From contig NZ_CP101750.1 of assembly GCF_026810505.1 (NCBI RefSeq), positions 2,571,448 to 2,635,447 on the forward strand: a stretch of 64,000 nt of DNA. Direction: 5' to 3'. Below are positions 8,586-16,605 of the stretch, piece by piece. Source of the stretch: Streptomyces sp. Je 1-369 (GTDB taxonomy: Bacteria > Actinomycetota > Actinomycetes > Streptomycetales > Streptomycetaceae). The notes below the pieces were generated by a model. It was not told where the DNA came from. It did not search any database and was given only the letters and a program-made list of their open reading frames with translations. Within the stretch, counting starts at the first letter, position 1. Each line of letters begins with the position of its first letter. The position numbers and the translations under genes are program-made.

Positions 8586-8620
8586 GCGTGAGTATGCGTC
8601 GGATAAGACGTGACTCACGC
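8586..8620. promoter_or_regulatory. dyad operator upstream of the MMPL gene
   Basis: The arms GCGTGAGT (8586-8593) and ACTCACGC (8613-8620) are exact inverse complements, and the symmetry extends inward to GCGTC/GACGT with a single-base slip. It lies 24-58 bases upstream of the MMPL start codon and within the region divergent from the sensor kinase gene. It fits a TetR/MarR-type operator. The cognate regulator is not identifiable. Confidence 0.5.
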
Positions 8621-8793
8621 TAGAAATCGGAGGCCTTGCGCCCCAGCCGCCGAGGCCCCCTCTGTCCGGAGCGCAGGGCGAGGCTCCGGGGTGTCGTCAG
8701 GTACACCCCCGCCCGGGTGCGGGACCCAGTGACCCGTACCCCCGTGACCAGGGAGACTGTGACTCAGACAGGCGGCCTGAGGAGAGGGACATC

Positions 8794-10071
8794 ATGGGGA
8801 CATCACGGGTGGGCAGGGCCGTGATAGCGGGTGCGCGCGGCCTGTATCTGGCGATCGTCTCGCTGGCCGGCGGGATCATCTACTTCGTCAACGCGGTCCT
8901 CGCGATCGCCTTCATCCCTCTCGGCATCGGCGTACTCACCACCCCGGTGGTGCTGACCGGCCTGCGCAAGCACGCCAACCTGCGCCGCGCCCAGGCCGGT
9001 GCGTGGGCCGACATCCGCATCCCGGTGCCGTACCGCCCCTTCCCGCCGGACATGCGCCGGGGACTCATGGGGCAGGCCGACCGCTGCCAGCTCATGCTGA
9101 AGGACCCGGCGACCTGGCGCGATCTGCAGTGGCTGCTCGTCGACATGACCGCGGGCTTCGTCGTCGCGCTGCTGGCACCCTCGCTGCTCCTCTACACGCT
9201 GTACGGCTGGGTGCTCGCCTTCGGCGTGTGGGAGCCCATCTACAACGCGGGCGGCGGCGAGTGGTACGGCTTCATCCACGTCACCTCGCAGACCGACGCG
9301 AACTACGCGGCCGCGCTCGGCACGGGTCTGCTGGTCGTCGGGCTCCTCGTGAACCCCTGCCTCATCCGCGCCCACTTCGGCCTGGCGCGTACGCTCATCG
9401 CCCCCACCACGAGCATGCGTGAGCGCGAACTCGTCCAGCGCGTCGACCACTTGACGGAGACCCGGCACGACGCCGTGGACACGTCGGCCGCAGAGCTGCG
9501 CCGCATCGAACGCGACCTGCACGACGGCGCGCAGGCCCGCCTGGTCGCCATGGGCATGGACCTCGGCACCATCGAGGCGATGATCGAGACCGACCCCGCC
9601 AAGGCCAAGGAGCTGCTCGGCAAGGCCCGGCAGAACTCCGGCGAGGCGCTCACCGAGCTGCGCGACCTGGTCCGCGGCATCCACCCGCCGGTCCTCGCCG
9701 AACGCGGTCTCGGCGACGCCGTCAAGGCCCTCGCGCTGCGGCTCCCCGTCACCACCGAGGTCGACGTGGAGCTGCGCGGCCGGGCCGAGGCGCCGGTCGA
9801 GTCGGCGGCGTACTTCGCGGTCAGCGAGACCCTGACGAACGCCATCAAGCACGCGGGTGCCGAGCGCGTCTGGGTCGACATGCACCACGCCGACGGCATG
9901 CTGCGCATCGCGGTCACCGACAACGGCAAGGGCGGCGCCACCGTGGGCACCGGATCCGGGCTGAGCGGCATCGAACGCCGACTCGGTACATTCGACGGCG
10001 TACTGGCCGTCAGCAGCCCGGTTGGCGGCCCGACCATGGTGACCATGGAGATCCCTTGCGAGTTGTCCTAG
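8794..10071 (+). CDS. sensor histidine kinase (HisKA_3/NarL type)
   Basis: 425 residues. Residues ~10-55 and ~115-200 hold four membrane spans of the 'putative sensor' type. The dimerisation and phosphoacceptor helix reads LRRIERDLHDGAQARL with His243, followed by a compact HATPase domain with the N box SETLTNAIKHA and G boxes DNGKGG and GSGLSGIERRL. This is the short-loop NarX/DesK class that partners with LuxR-type regulators. Its gene overlaps the next one by 16 bases, so the two are translated together. ATG at 8794 with GGAGAGGGA upstream. The signal is unknown, and the exporter next to it is a natural candidate target. Confidence 0.93.
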   Translation: MGTSRVGRAVIAGARGLYLAIVSLAGGIIYFVNAVLAIAFIPLGIGVLTTPVVLTGLRKHANLRRAQAGAWADIRIPVPYRPFPPDMRRGLMGQADRCQLMLKDPATWRDLQWLLVDMTAGFVVALLAPSLLLYTLYGWVLAFGVWEPIYNAGGGEWYGFIHVTSQTDANYAAALGTGLLVVGLLVNPCLIRAHFGLARTLIAPTTSMRERELVQRVDHLTETRHDAVDTSAAELRRIERDLHDGAQARLVAMGMDLGTIEAMIETDPAKAKELLGKARQNSGEALTELRDLVRGIHPPVLAERGLGDAVKALALRLPVTTEVDVELRGRAEAPVESAAYFAVSETLTNAIKHAGAERVWVDMHHADGMLRIAVTDNGKGGATVGTGSGLSGIERRLGTFDGVLAVSSPVGGPTMVTMEIPCELS

Positions 10072-10709
10072 CCGAAGACCTCTTCCTGCTCCGTGACGGC
10101 CTGGTGCGGATGCTGGAGGCGTTCGACTTCGAGATCGCGGCCGCGGTGGAGAGCGGGCCCGAACTGACGAAGGCGTTGGAGGAGTTGCAGCCGGACGTCG
10201 CCGTGGTCGACGTCCGGCTTCCGCCGTCCCACACCGACGAGGGGCTCCAGTGCGCGCTCGCCGCGCGCCGGGCCAAGCCGGGCCTGCCGGTCCTCGTCCT
10301 CTCGCAGCACGTGGAGCAGCTGTACGCGCGCGAGCTCCTCGCCGACGGGAACGGCGGCGTCGGCTATCTCCTCAAGGACCGGGTCTTCGACGCGGCACAG
10401 TTCATCGACGCCGTGCGCCGGGTCGCGGCGGGCGGCACCGCGATGGACCCGCAGGTCATCCAGCAGCTCCTGTCCCGGCGCTCCGCCGCCGACGAACCGC
10501 TGGGCGCGCTCACCCCGCGCGAGCGCGAGGTCCTCGAACTCATGGCGCAGGGCCGGTCGAACGCGGCGATCGCGGCGCAGCTCGTCGTCACCGAGCGGGC
10601 CATCGCGAAGCACACGTCCAACATCTTCGGGAAGCTGGACCTGGCGGTCTCCGACGACGACAACCGCCGGGTCCTCGCGGTCCTCGCCTATCTGGACCAG
10701 GGTCGCTGA
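10056..10709 (+). CDS. LuxR-family response regulator
   Basis: 217 residues starting at a TTG inside the kinase gene (GGAG 5 bases upstream). The receiver domain (residues ~1-120) has the acidic pair ED (7-8), phosphoacceptor Asp52 in VVDVRLPP and the Lys in YLLKDR. The C-terminal HTH reads LTPREREVLELMAQGRSN and TERAIAKHTSNIFGKLDL, as in NarL/LuxR outputs. It is the partner of the preceding kinase. In many Streptomyces pairs of this layout the regulator controls an adjacent transporter, so the divergent MMPL gene should be considered. Confidence 0.95.
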   Translation: MRVVLAEDLFLLRDGLVRMLEAFDFEIAAAVESGPELTKALEELQPDVAVVDVRLPPSHTDEGLQCALAARRAKPGLPVLVLSQHVEQLYARELLADGNGGVGYLLKDRVFDAAQFIDAVRRVAAGGTAMDPQVIQQLLSRRSAADEPLGALTPREREVLELMAQGRSNAAIAAQLVVTERAIAKHTSNIFGKLDLAVSDDDNRRVLAVLAYLDQGR

Positions 10710-10741
10710 ACGCATCGGGTCGCTGATGCGTATGTAGCCCC

Positions 10742-12139
10742 ATGGGACGTACCTCACGAAAACGATCAAGGCTGGCGCGGCGCGTGGTCGCCGCGTCCGC
10801 AGCGGTAGTCATGGGCGGCGGCGGCCTGGTCGCCGTGAACGTCTACGCGAACGCCGAGGAAGGCGCGGATCAGCCTCCGCCGCGGAGTGCCGGGCAGCAG
10901 GCGTCGACCATCAGCTGTCCGGACGTCGGCAATCAGCTGCCGGAGGTGCCGGACGCCGCACGCGGCGAGGTGGACCGGCAGCTCGCCGATCTGGACAGCC
11001 AGATCACGGACGCGTACGGGCAGTTCGAGCAGACCCGGGACAAGGAGTCCCTGCTCGGGCCCCTGGAGGAGAAACGCAGGGAGACCCTGGGCGGCATCTC
11101 GGACACGCTGGACCGGTCCGGCGCCCGGCCCGAGGACCTCGGCAGCATGGCGCCCTGCACGGTGCGCGCCGACGACCAGGAACAGGAGCAGGGTCAGGAA
11201 CAAGAGCAGGGTCAGGAACAAGAGCAAGAACAGGAGCAGGGCCGGTCCACCAACGGGCCCGAAGCCGGGGACTTCGTCGAGATCCGGTCCGTCCGGCCCA
11301 ACGTCAACCGCCCCCGCAACGGCCGCGACGCCTCGCGCGGCACCTTCACCACCCAGTGCGGGCGCAACGAGAACGGCAAGTTCAACCCGGACAACGTCAT
11401 CGTCGCGCCCGGCGTGAGCAACGGCGCCCACCACATGCACGACTACGTGGGGAACCAGGCCACGGACGCCTTCTCCGACGACAACGACCTCGCGAACGGG
11501 CGGACGAGCTGCCGCAACCAGGGCGACAAGTCGACGTACTACTGGCCCGTCCTGCGCCTGCAGAACGGTGAGGCCGAGGATGACGCACAGGCCGACGGCG
11601 GCGGCAAGGACCAGAACGTCGGCGAGATCCAGACACCCGCTTCCGTGTCGCTGAAGTTCGCCGGGAACCCGGTGAGCAAGGTCGTCGCGATGCCGCGCTT
11701 CCTGCGCATCATCACCGGCGACGCCAAGGCGTTCACCAACGGCGACGCCAACGCCAACGCGTCGTGGAGCTGCACCGGCTTCGAGAACCGGCAGCTGAAG
11801 GAGAAGTATCCGATCTGCCCCGAGGGCAGCAAGGTGGTCCGTACGTTCAACTTCCAGAGCTGCTGGGACGGGCAGAACACCGACAGCGCCAACCACCGCA
11901 CCCACGTCGCCTTCGCCGACCCGCGGACCGGCGCCTGCCCGGGCGGCTTCCGTGCCGTGCCGCAGCTGGTGCAGCGCATCGTGTACGACGTGCCGCCGGG
12001 CCCCGGTTTCGCCGTCGACTCGTTCCCCGAGCAGCTGCACAAGCCGGTCACCGACCACGGCGACTTCATCAACGTCTTCGACGAGCGGCTGATGCGGCGC
12101 GTCGCCAAGTGCGTCAACTCCGGTCAGCGCTGCACCTGA
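10742..12139 (+). CDS. secreted DUF1996-domain protein
   Basis: 465 residues. The N-terminus has an Arg/Lys-rich head and a hydrophobic stretch with a likely signal-peptidase site after VNVYANA (residue ~38), so the protein is exported. Residues ~145-167 are a Glu/Gln repeat encoded by an 18-base DNA repeat. From residue ~180 the protein is a DUF1996 domain, recognised by HHMHDYVGN, the paired Cys in TSCRNQGDKSTYYWP, and FNFQSCWDGQN with HRTHVAF. DUF1996 proteins are secreted bacterial and fungal proteins of unknown biochemistry. The first ~100 residues after the signal peptide look helical. It is followed by a large hairpin repeat element. Confidence 0.85.
   Translation: MGRTSRKRSRLARRVVAASAAVVMGGGGLVAVNVYANAEEGADQPPPRSAGQQASTISCPDVGNQLPEVPDAARGEVDRQLADLDSQITDAYGQFEQTRDKESLLGPLEEKRRETLGGISDTLDRSGARPEDLGSMAPCTVRADDQEQEQGQEQEQGQEQEQEQEQGRSTNGPEAGDFVEIRSVRPNVNRPRNGRDASRGTFTTQCGRNENGKFNPDNVIVAPGVSNGAHHMHDYVGNQATDAFSDDNDLANGRTSCRNQGDKSTYYWPVLRLQNGEAEDDAQADGGGKDQNVGEIQTPASVSLKFAGNPVSKVVAMPRFLRIITGDAKAFTNGDANANASWSCTGFENRQLKEKYPICPEGSKVVRTFNFQSCWDGQNTDSANHRTHVAFADPRTGACPGGFRAVPQLVQRIVYDVPPGPGFAVDSFPEQLHKPVTDHGDFINVFDERLMRRVAKCVNSGQRCT
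11177..11242 (+). repeat. 18-base tandem repeat coding for Glu/Gln
   Basis: Units starting at 11177, 11195 and 11213 (CAGGAACARGAGCAGGGT type), with a longer final unit. They encode QEQEQG repeats within the DUF1996 protein, a probable flexible linker between its N-terminal helical part and the DUF1996 domain. Copy number is likely to vary between strains. Confidence 0.85.
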
Positions 12140-12171
12140 CCGCGGTCCCCCGTTCGGCCGCGGCGCCGCGC

Positions 12172-12335
12172 AGAGCCTGTGTCATAACCCCGGTCGGATC
12201 AGTGGGCGTCGTCTGGTGCGTGCGATCGCAAGGCGCCGGAGCGTCCTCGTAGCGGAGCTACTAGGGCGGTTCGGCAACGCGGCGAGCGTGCGTGCCAGAC
12301 GGCGACCACCCGGCCGGGGTTATGACACAGGCTCT
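12172..12335. repeat. 164-bp hairpin repeat element, copy 1
   Basis: The ends are a perfect 22-base inverted repeat (12172-12193 with 12314-12335) containing CCTGTGTC. Inside lie a conserved GGTGCGTGCGATCGCAAGGC (from 12215), a small central hairpin GTAGC-GGA-GCTAC (12250-12262) and a GCGTGCGTGCC segment that pairs back with the left side. A second copy of the same architecture lies at 60684-60863. It has no coding capacity and sits between two convergent genes. The right arm contains the stop codon of the lipoprotein gene. Confidence 0.85.
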
Positions 12336-12760
12336 CCCCCCTCGTGGTGGCCGTGGTGGTCCCCGCCGTGCCTCCCCGCGGCGTCCACCACGGTCCCGCC
12401 GAGGCGGTCGTGCAGCGCCGCGATGTCGTCGGCGGCGCCGACCGCGACCCAGCTGCTGCCGCCGACGAGGTACGTACCCCCGTAGTCGTTCGCCTCGTCG
12501 AGCCATTCGGCCTGGCCACGGGCGTTTGTAAAGGTTACGAGCACGTAGCGCCGGGCACCGTTCTGACAGGTGGCCTGGCGCAGTTCCGCCGCGTCCGTCC
12601 GGACGTCGGGCCTGCACCCCGCCTCGGCCGCCAGCTGCTCAAGGCTGCCGCTCGCCGTGCGTGGTGTGTCGTCACCCCCCGAGCCGCATCCCGACACCAT
12701 CATCAGGGCTCCCACAGCCATGCCCGAAAGCGCGTACCGCGCCGCACCGACCGTCCTCAT
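12320..12760 (-). CDS. putative lipoprotein
   Basis: 146 residues with an N-terminal hydrophobic segment ending in a lipobox VSGC (Cys25), so it is predicted to be lipid-anchored on the outer face of the membrane. The mature part has a Cys pair (CRPDV... and ATCQNG) and ends in a His-rich tail HGGDHHGHHEGGEPVS. The last codons (Glu-Pro-Val-Ser) and the TAA stop lie within the right arm of the repeat element, so the natural C-terminus may have been altered when the element arrived. No enzymatic family recognised. It is divergent from the GH89 gene. Confidence 0.75.
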   Translation of the reverse strand: MRTVGAARYALSGMAVGALMMVSGCGSGGDDTPRTASGSLEQLAAEAGCRPDVRTDAAELRQATCQNGARRYVLVTFTNARGQAEWLDEANDYGGTYLVGGSSWVAVGAADDIAALHDRLGGTVVDAAGRHGGDHHGHHEGGEPVS

Positions 12761-12874
12761 CGTCGTCCCACCAGCCTCTTCCGGCGAGCCGAACCCGCCT
12801 GTCTCGTATGCACCGTTGATGGAGTTCGGCCGCCCGGATACCGTGCGCCGCAGCCTTCACCCCAGGGGGTACAC

Positions 12875-15800
12875 ATGTCCGAACCGTCCAGACGTACCGT
12901 GCTAGGCACCGCGGGAGCCCTCGGCCTCGGCGCCGCCGTCGGCGGCCTACCGCTGCCGGCCCACGCCGCCGACCGGCCCGCCGGTACCGCCGCGGGCCCC
13001 GCCTTCGATACGGATTCCGCGCGCTCGGCGCTCAACAGACTCCTGCCGCATCACGCGGAACAGTTCCGGCTCAGACTCCTCCCCGCGCGCGGCCGCGAGG
13101 ACCGTTTCGAGGTCACGGGCACGACCGGCCGGATCGAGGTGTCCGGCACGACACCCGCCGTGCTGCTCACCGGCGTCCACTGGTACCTGAAGTACGTGTG
13201 CGGGGCCCACATCACCTGGAACGGCAACCAGCTGAACCTGCCGCGCAGGCTGCCCGCACCGGCCAGGACGCTCAGGCGGAGCACCTCGCTCCCCCACCGG
13301 TTCGCCCTGAACGACACGAACGACGGGTACACCGCGCCGTACGCCGACTGGGCGTACTGGGAGCGGATGATCGACGTACTCGCCCTGCACGGGTGCAACG
13401 AGGTCCTGGTGATCGCGGGCGCCGAAGCGGTGTACCGGAAGGTGCTCACCGAGTTCGGCTACTCCGACGCCGAGGCCAGGGCGTGGTTGCCCGCGCCCTC
13501 GCACCAGCCCTGGTGGCTGCTGCAGAACCTCTCCGGGTACGGAGGGCCGCTCTCCGACCGGCTCATCGCGGACCGGGCCGGGTTGGGGCGGCGCATCGTG
13601 CGGCGGCTTCGCGACCTCGGGATCGCGCCGGTCTTTCCCGGCTACTACGGGCATGTCCCCGACGGGTTCGTCGAGCGCAACGGCGGTGACGCGCGCGTCG
13701 TCCCGCAGGGCGTCTGGCACGGGTTCAAGCGGCCCGACTGGCTCGACCCGCGCACCACGGCGTTCGCGAAGGTCGCCGCCGCCTTCTACCGCCACCAGGA
13801 AGACCTCTTCGGCCCCGCCGACCTCTTCAAGATGGACCTGCTGCACGAGGGCGGCACCGCGGGTGACGTGCCCGTGCCCGCGGCGGCGCGCGGCGTGGAG
13901 GCGGCCCTGCGCAAGGCACGGCCGAACGCCACGTGGGTGATCCTCGGCTGGGAGGCCAACCCGCTGCCCGCGCTGCTCGACGCCGTCGACAGGAAGCGGA
14001 TGCTGATCGTCGACGGCGTCTCCGACCGGTACGCGAAGGAGCCGGACCGGGAGAAGGACTGGGGCGGCACCCCGTACGCCTTCGGCACCATCCCCAACTT
14101 CGGCGGCCGCACGACGATCGGCGCCCGCACCCACCTGTGGAACGAGCGGTTCTTCGCCTGGCGCGACAAGGCGGGCAGCGCCCTGACCGGCACCGCGTTC
14201 ATGCCCGAGGCCACGGACCGCGACCCGGCCGCCTTCGAGCTCTTCTCCGAACTGGCGTGGACGAAGGCACCGGTGGACCGGGCCGCCTGGTTCTCGTCGT
14301 ACGCCGACTTCCGGTACGGCGGGCGGGACGCCGACGCGCGGTCCGCGTGGCGCACCCTGAACGCGACCGCCTACCAGCACACCGCCGTCGAACGCAGCGA
14401 CCCGCACGACTCGCTCTTCGCCGCCCGCCCCGACCTCGCGGCGGCGCGCGCCGCGGAGTACGCGCCGCGGGCGCTCACCTACGACCCCGGGCGGTTCGAC
14501 GCCGCCCTCACCGGCCTCCTCGGCGTGGCGGGGCCGCTGCGGGACAGCGCCGCCTACCGCCACGACGTGGTCGACGTCGCCCGGCAGGCCCTCGCCCACC
14601 GCAGCCGCCAGCTCCTGCCGCAGCTGCGGACGGCGTACGAGCGCAAGGACCGGCAGACGTTCGGCACGCTCGCGGAGCTGTGGCTGCGGCTGATGCGGCT
14701 CACGGACGAGGTGACGGGCACGCACCCGGCGTTCCTCCTCGGCCCGTGGACCGCGGCCGCCCGCCGCATGGGGACGACCGAGGCGGAACGCGCCGAGTTC
14801 GAGCGGACCGCGAAGGTCCTGATCACCGTGTGGGGCGAGCGCGCCACGGCCGACGCGGGTCGCCTGCACGACTACGGGAACCGCGAATGGCAGGGCCTCG
14901 TCGCCGACCTGTACGTGCCGCGCTGGCAGACGTGGCTCGACGAGCTGGCCGACGCGCTGGCGGCGGGGCGGGCGCCGAAGCCGGTGGACTGGTTCGCGAT
15001 GGAAGACAAGTGGACGCGGGAGCGCAAGGACTATCCGCAGCGCCCGCAGGGAGCCTCCTCGTACCGTGTCGCCTCGCGCGTCCGGGACGTCCTGGCGCGG
15101 GCGCCCTACCAGGGCAGCCTGGAGGTCACCGCCGACCCTCCCGCCGTCCCGCCCGGCGGCCGCTCCCTTCTGACGGCCTCCTTCCGCAACGTCAACGGCC
15201 TCCGCGCCACGGGCCGCGTCGACTTCGCGTTGACGGGCATCGACGCGGAGCCGACGGGACCCGTCTCCCTGCCACGGGTGCCTCCCGCGGGCACGGGAAA
15301 GGTGACGTGGCGGGCCGCCGCCCCTGACACCCCGCTGGACCGGCCGCTGCGCCCGCTCCCCTACGAGATCACCGTGCGGTACGGGCCCGCGGGCGAGCGG
15401 CGGGTGCGGGCCGTCCATGAGGGCGTGCTGTACGAGGCGGGCCCGGTGGACGACGCGTGGAGCTCCTACACGAACAACGCCGCGGTGTTCGGGCAGTTGG
15501 GAGAGCGGTACGCGATCGACGGGGGCGGCGCCGACCTGTGGAAGGGCACGGCCGAGTTCGGGACGCTGTACCGGAAGGGGGCGCTGCGGGACGGGGTGTC
15601 CGTGACGGTGCGGGTCGACGGGCAGGCGAACACGGGCCCGTGGGCCAGGGCGGGCCTCATCGCCCGCAACTCCCTCGCGACGCCGCTGTCCCCGGGCTTC
15701 GTCGACCTGGCCGTGACGCCTGCCAACGGAGTGGTCCTCTCCTACGACACGAACGGCGACGGCACGCTCGACACGTACAAACGCATCACGGGCGTCACGG

Positions 15801-16006
15801 CGCCGGTGCTGCTCCGGCTCTCCCGTACCGGGGACTCGTTCACGGGCGCGTGCTCGACGGACGACGGCGCGACGTGGCGGACGGTGGCGACGGTGCCGGT
15901 GCCAGGGGCCGCGGCGGCGCAGGACGTAGGGCTGTTCATGAGCGCGACGAACGGGGGTGACGGGGCCCGCGGGACGGTGGAGTTCAGCGGGTGGAAGCTG
16001 GCGTAG
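12875..16006 (+). CDS. secreted GH89 alpha-N-acetylglucosaminidase
   Basis: 1043 residues. The N-terminus has a twin-arginine signal (SRRTVLGTAGALGLGAA, cleavage after AHA, residue ~31), so it is folded before export by Tat. It then follows the NAGLU/GH89 plan: an N-terminal alpha/beta domain with the LLTGVHWYLKYVCGAHITWN signature, a TIM barrel (WAYWERMIDVLALHG, then HGFKRPDWLDP, FKMDLLHEGG and FGGRTTIGARTHLW), and an all-helical C-terminal domain. About 200 further residues form beta-sandwich modules at the end, the last resembling carbohydrate-binding folds. The enzyme releases terminal alpha-linked GlcNAc from glycans. ATG at 12875 with AGGGGGT upstream. It is monocistronic, followed by a strong hairpin. 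Confidence 0.92.
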   Translation: MSEPSRRTVLGTAGALGLGAAVGGLPLPAHAADRPAGTAAGPAFDTDSARSALNRLLPHHAEQFRLRLLPARGREDRFEVTGTTGRIEVSGTTPAVLLTGVHWYLKYVCGAHITWNGNQLNLPRRLPAPARTLRRSTSLPHRFALNDTNDGYTAPYADWAYWERMIDVLALHGCNEVLVIAGAEAVYRKVLTEFGYSDAEARAWLPAPSHQPWWLLQNLSGYGGPLSDRLIADRAGLGRRIVRRLRDLGIAPVFPGYYGHVPDGFVERNGGDARVVPQGVWHGFKRPDWLDPRTTAFAKVAAAFYRHQEDLFGPADLFKMDLLHEGGTAGDVPVPAAARGVEAALRKARPNATWVILGWEANPLPALLDAVDRKRMLIVDGVSDRYAKEPDREKDWGGTPYAFGTIPNFGGRTTIGARTHLWNERFFAWRDKAGSALTGTAFMPEATDRDPAAFELFSELAWTKAPVDRAAWFSSYADFRYGGRDADARSAWRTLNATAYQHTAVERSDPHDSLFAARPDLAAARAAEYAPRALTYDPGRFDAALTGLLGVAGPLRDSAAYRHDVVDVARQALAHRSRQLLPQLRTAYERKDRQTFGTLAELWLRLMRLTDEVTGTHPAFLLGPWTAAARRMGTTEAERAEFERTAKVLITVWGERATADAGRLHDYGNREWQGLVADLYVPRWQTWLDELADALAAGRAPKPVDWFAMEDKWTRERKDYPQRPQGASSYRVASRVRDVLARAPYQGSLEVTADPPAVPPGGRSLLTASFRNVNGLRATGRVDFALTGIDAEPTGPVSLPRVPPAGTGKVTWRAAAPDTPLDRPLRPLPYEITVRYGPAGERRVRAVHEGVLYEAGPVDDAWSSYTNNAAVFGQLGERYAIDGGGADLWKGTAEFGTLYRKGALRDGVSVTVRVDGQANTGPWARAGLIARNSLATPLSPGFVDLAVTPANGVVLSYDTNGDGTLDTYKRITGVTAPVLLRLSRTGDSFTGACSTDDGATWRTVATVPVPGAAAAQDVGLFMSATNGGDGARGTVEFSGWKLA

Positions 16007-16012
16007 GCACGT

Positions 16013-16051
16013 CCTCCCGCCCCACCCCTCTGTTGCGGGTGGGGCGGGAGG
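16013..16051 (+). terminator. terminator of the GH89 gene, overlapping the next gene's ribosome-binding site
   Basis: A perfect 15-base stem (16013-16027 with 16037-16051) and a 9-base loop. The right arm ends in GGGAGG, which is also the best Shine-Dalgarno sequence for the following TPR gene (GTG at 16061). Confidence 0.85.
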
Positions 16052-16060
16052 TGCCAGGGT

Positions 16061-16570
16061 GTGGCCATGGATGCTGAGTGGGAGAAGCGGATCGCGGCGG
16101 CCTGGGCGACTTTGGACTCCTATGGGGAGGACGGGGGCGCGGAGTTCCGGGCCGTGATCGACGGGCTCGCCGCGGAGTTGCCCGACGGGGACCCCGTGGG
16201 GCTCTTCGAGCGGGCCGGTGCCTTCGACTCCACCGGGCACTCGGACCGCGCCGTGCCGCTCTACCAGGAAGCCCTGGACCGCGGCCTCGACGGATACCGC
16301 AGGCGGCGTACGGCCGTACAGCTGGCGAGTTCGCTGCGGAACGTGGGCCGGGCGGAGGAGGGCGCCGCGCTGCTCACCGCCGAACTGGAGAAGGGGCCCG
16401 GCGAGTTGGAGGACGCGTTGCGCGCCTGTCTCGCGCTGTGCTACGCCAGCCTCGGCAGGGAGCGCGAAGGCCTCGCCCTCGTGCTCGAAGCCCTCGCCCC
16501 GCACCTCCCCCGCTACCAGCGTTCCATGGCCAACTACGCCCGCGCACTCGTGGCGGACACCCCGGCATGA
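16061..16570 (+). CDS. TPR-like repeat protein
   Basis: 169 residues, all helical, with two or three tetratricopeptide-like repeats: FERAGAFDSTGHSDRAVPLYQEALDRG (split here as a degenerate repeat pair), then LASSLRNVGRAEEGAALL, then CLALCYASLGREREGLALVLEAL. Such actinobacterial proteins serve as protein-interaction scaffolds, and no enzymatic site is visible. The start is a GTG at 16061, 8 bases from GGAGG. An ATG two codons later (16067) would be 14 bases away. The GGAGG is part of the upstream terminator hairpin, so translation may depend on the hairpin being open. Confidence 0.8.
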   Translation: MAMDAEWEKRIAAAWATLDSYGEDGGAEFRAVIDGLAAELPDGDPVGLFERAGAFDSTGHSDRAVPLYQEALDRGLDGYRRRRTAVQLASSLRNVGRAEEGAALLTAELEKGPGELEDALRACLALCYASLGREREGLALVLEALAPHLPRYQRSMANYARALVADTPA

Positions 16571-16605
16571 GGTGACCAACCGACGATTCGCTCGTTCTGC
16601 TGAAC

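Noticed and set aside
6283..8613. Long plus-strand frame opposite the MMPL gene
   Set aside because: Composition is His/Arg/Glu-rich without domain structure; the minus-strand frame has the complete MMPL pattern.
11177..11242. Possible CRISPR-like array
   Set aside because: Units are contiguous without spacers and lie in frame within a gene, coding for a Glu/Gln linker.
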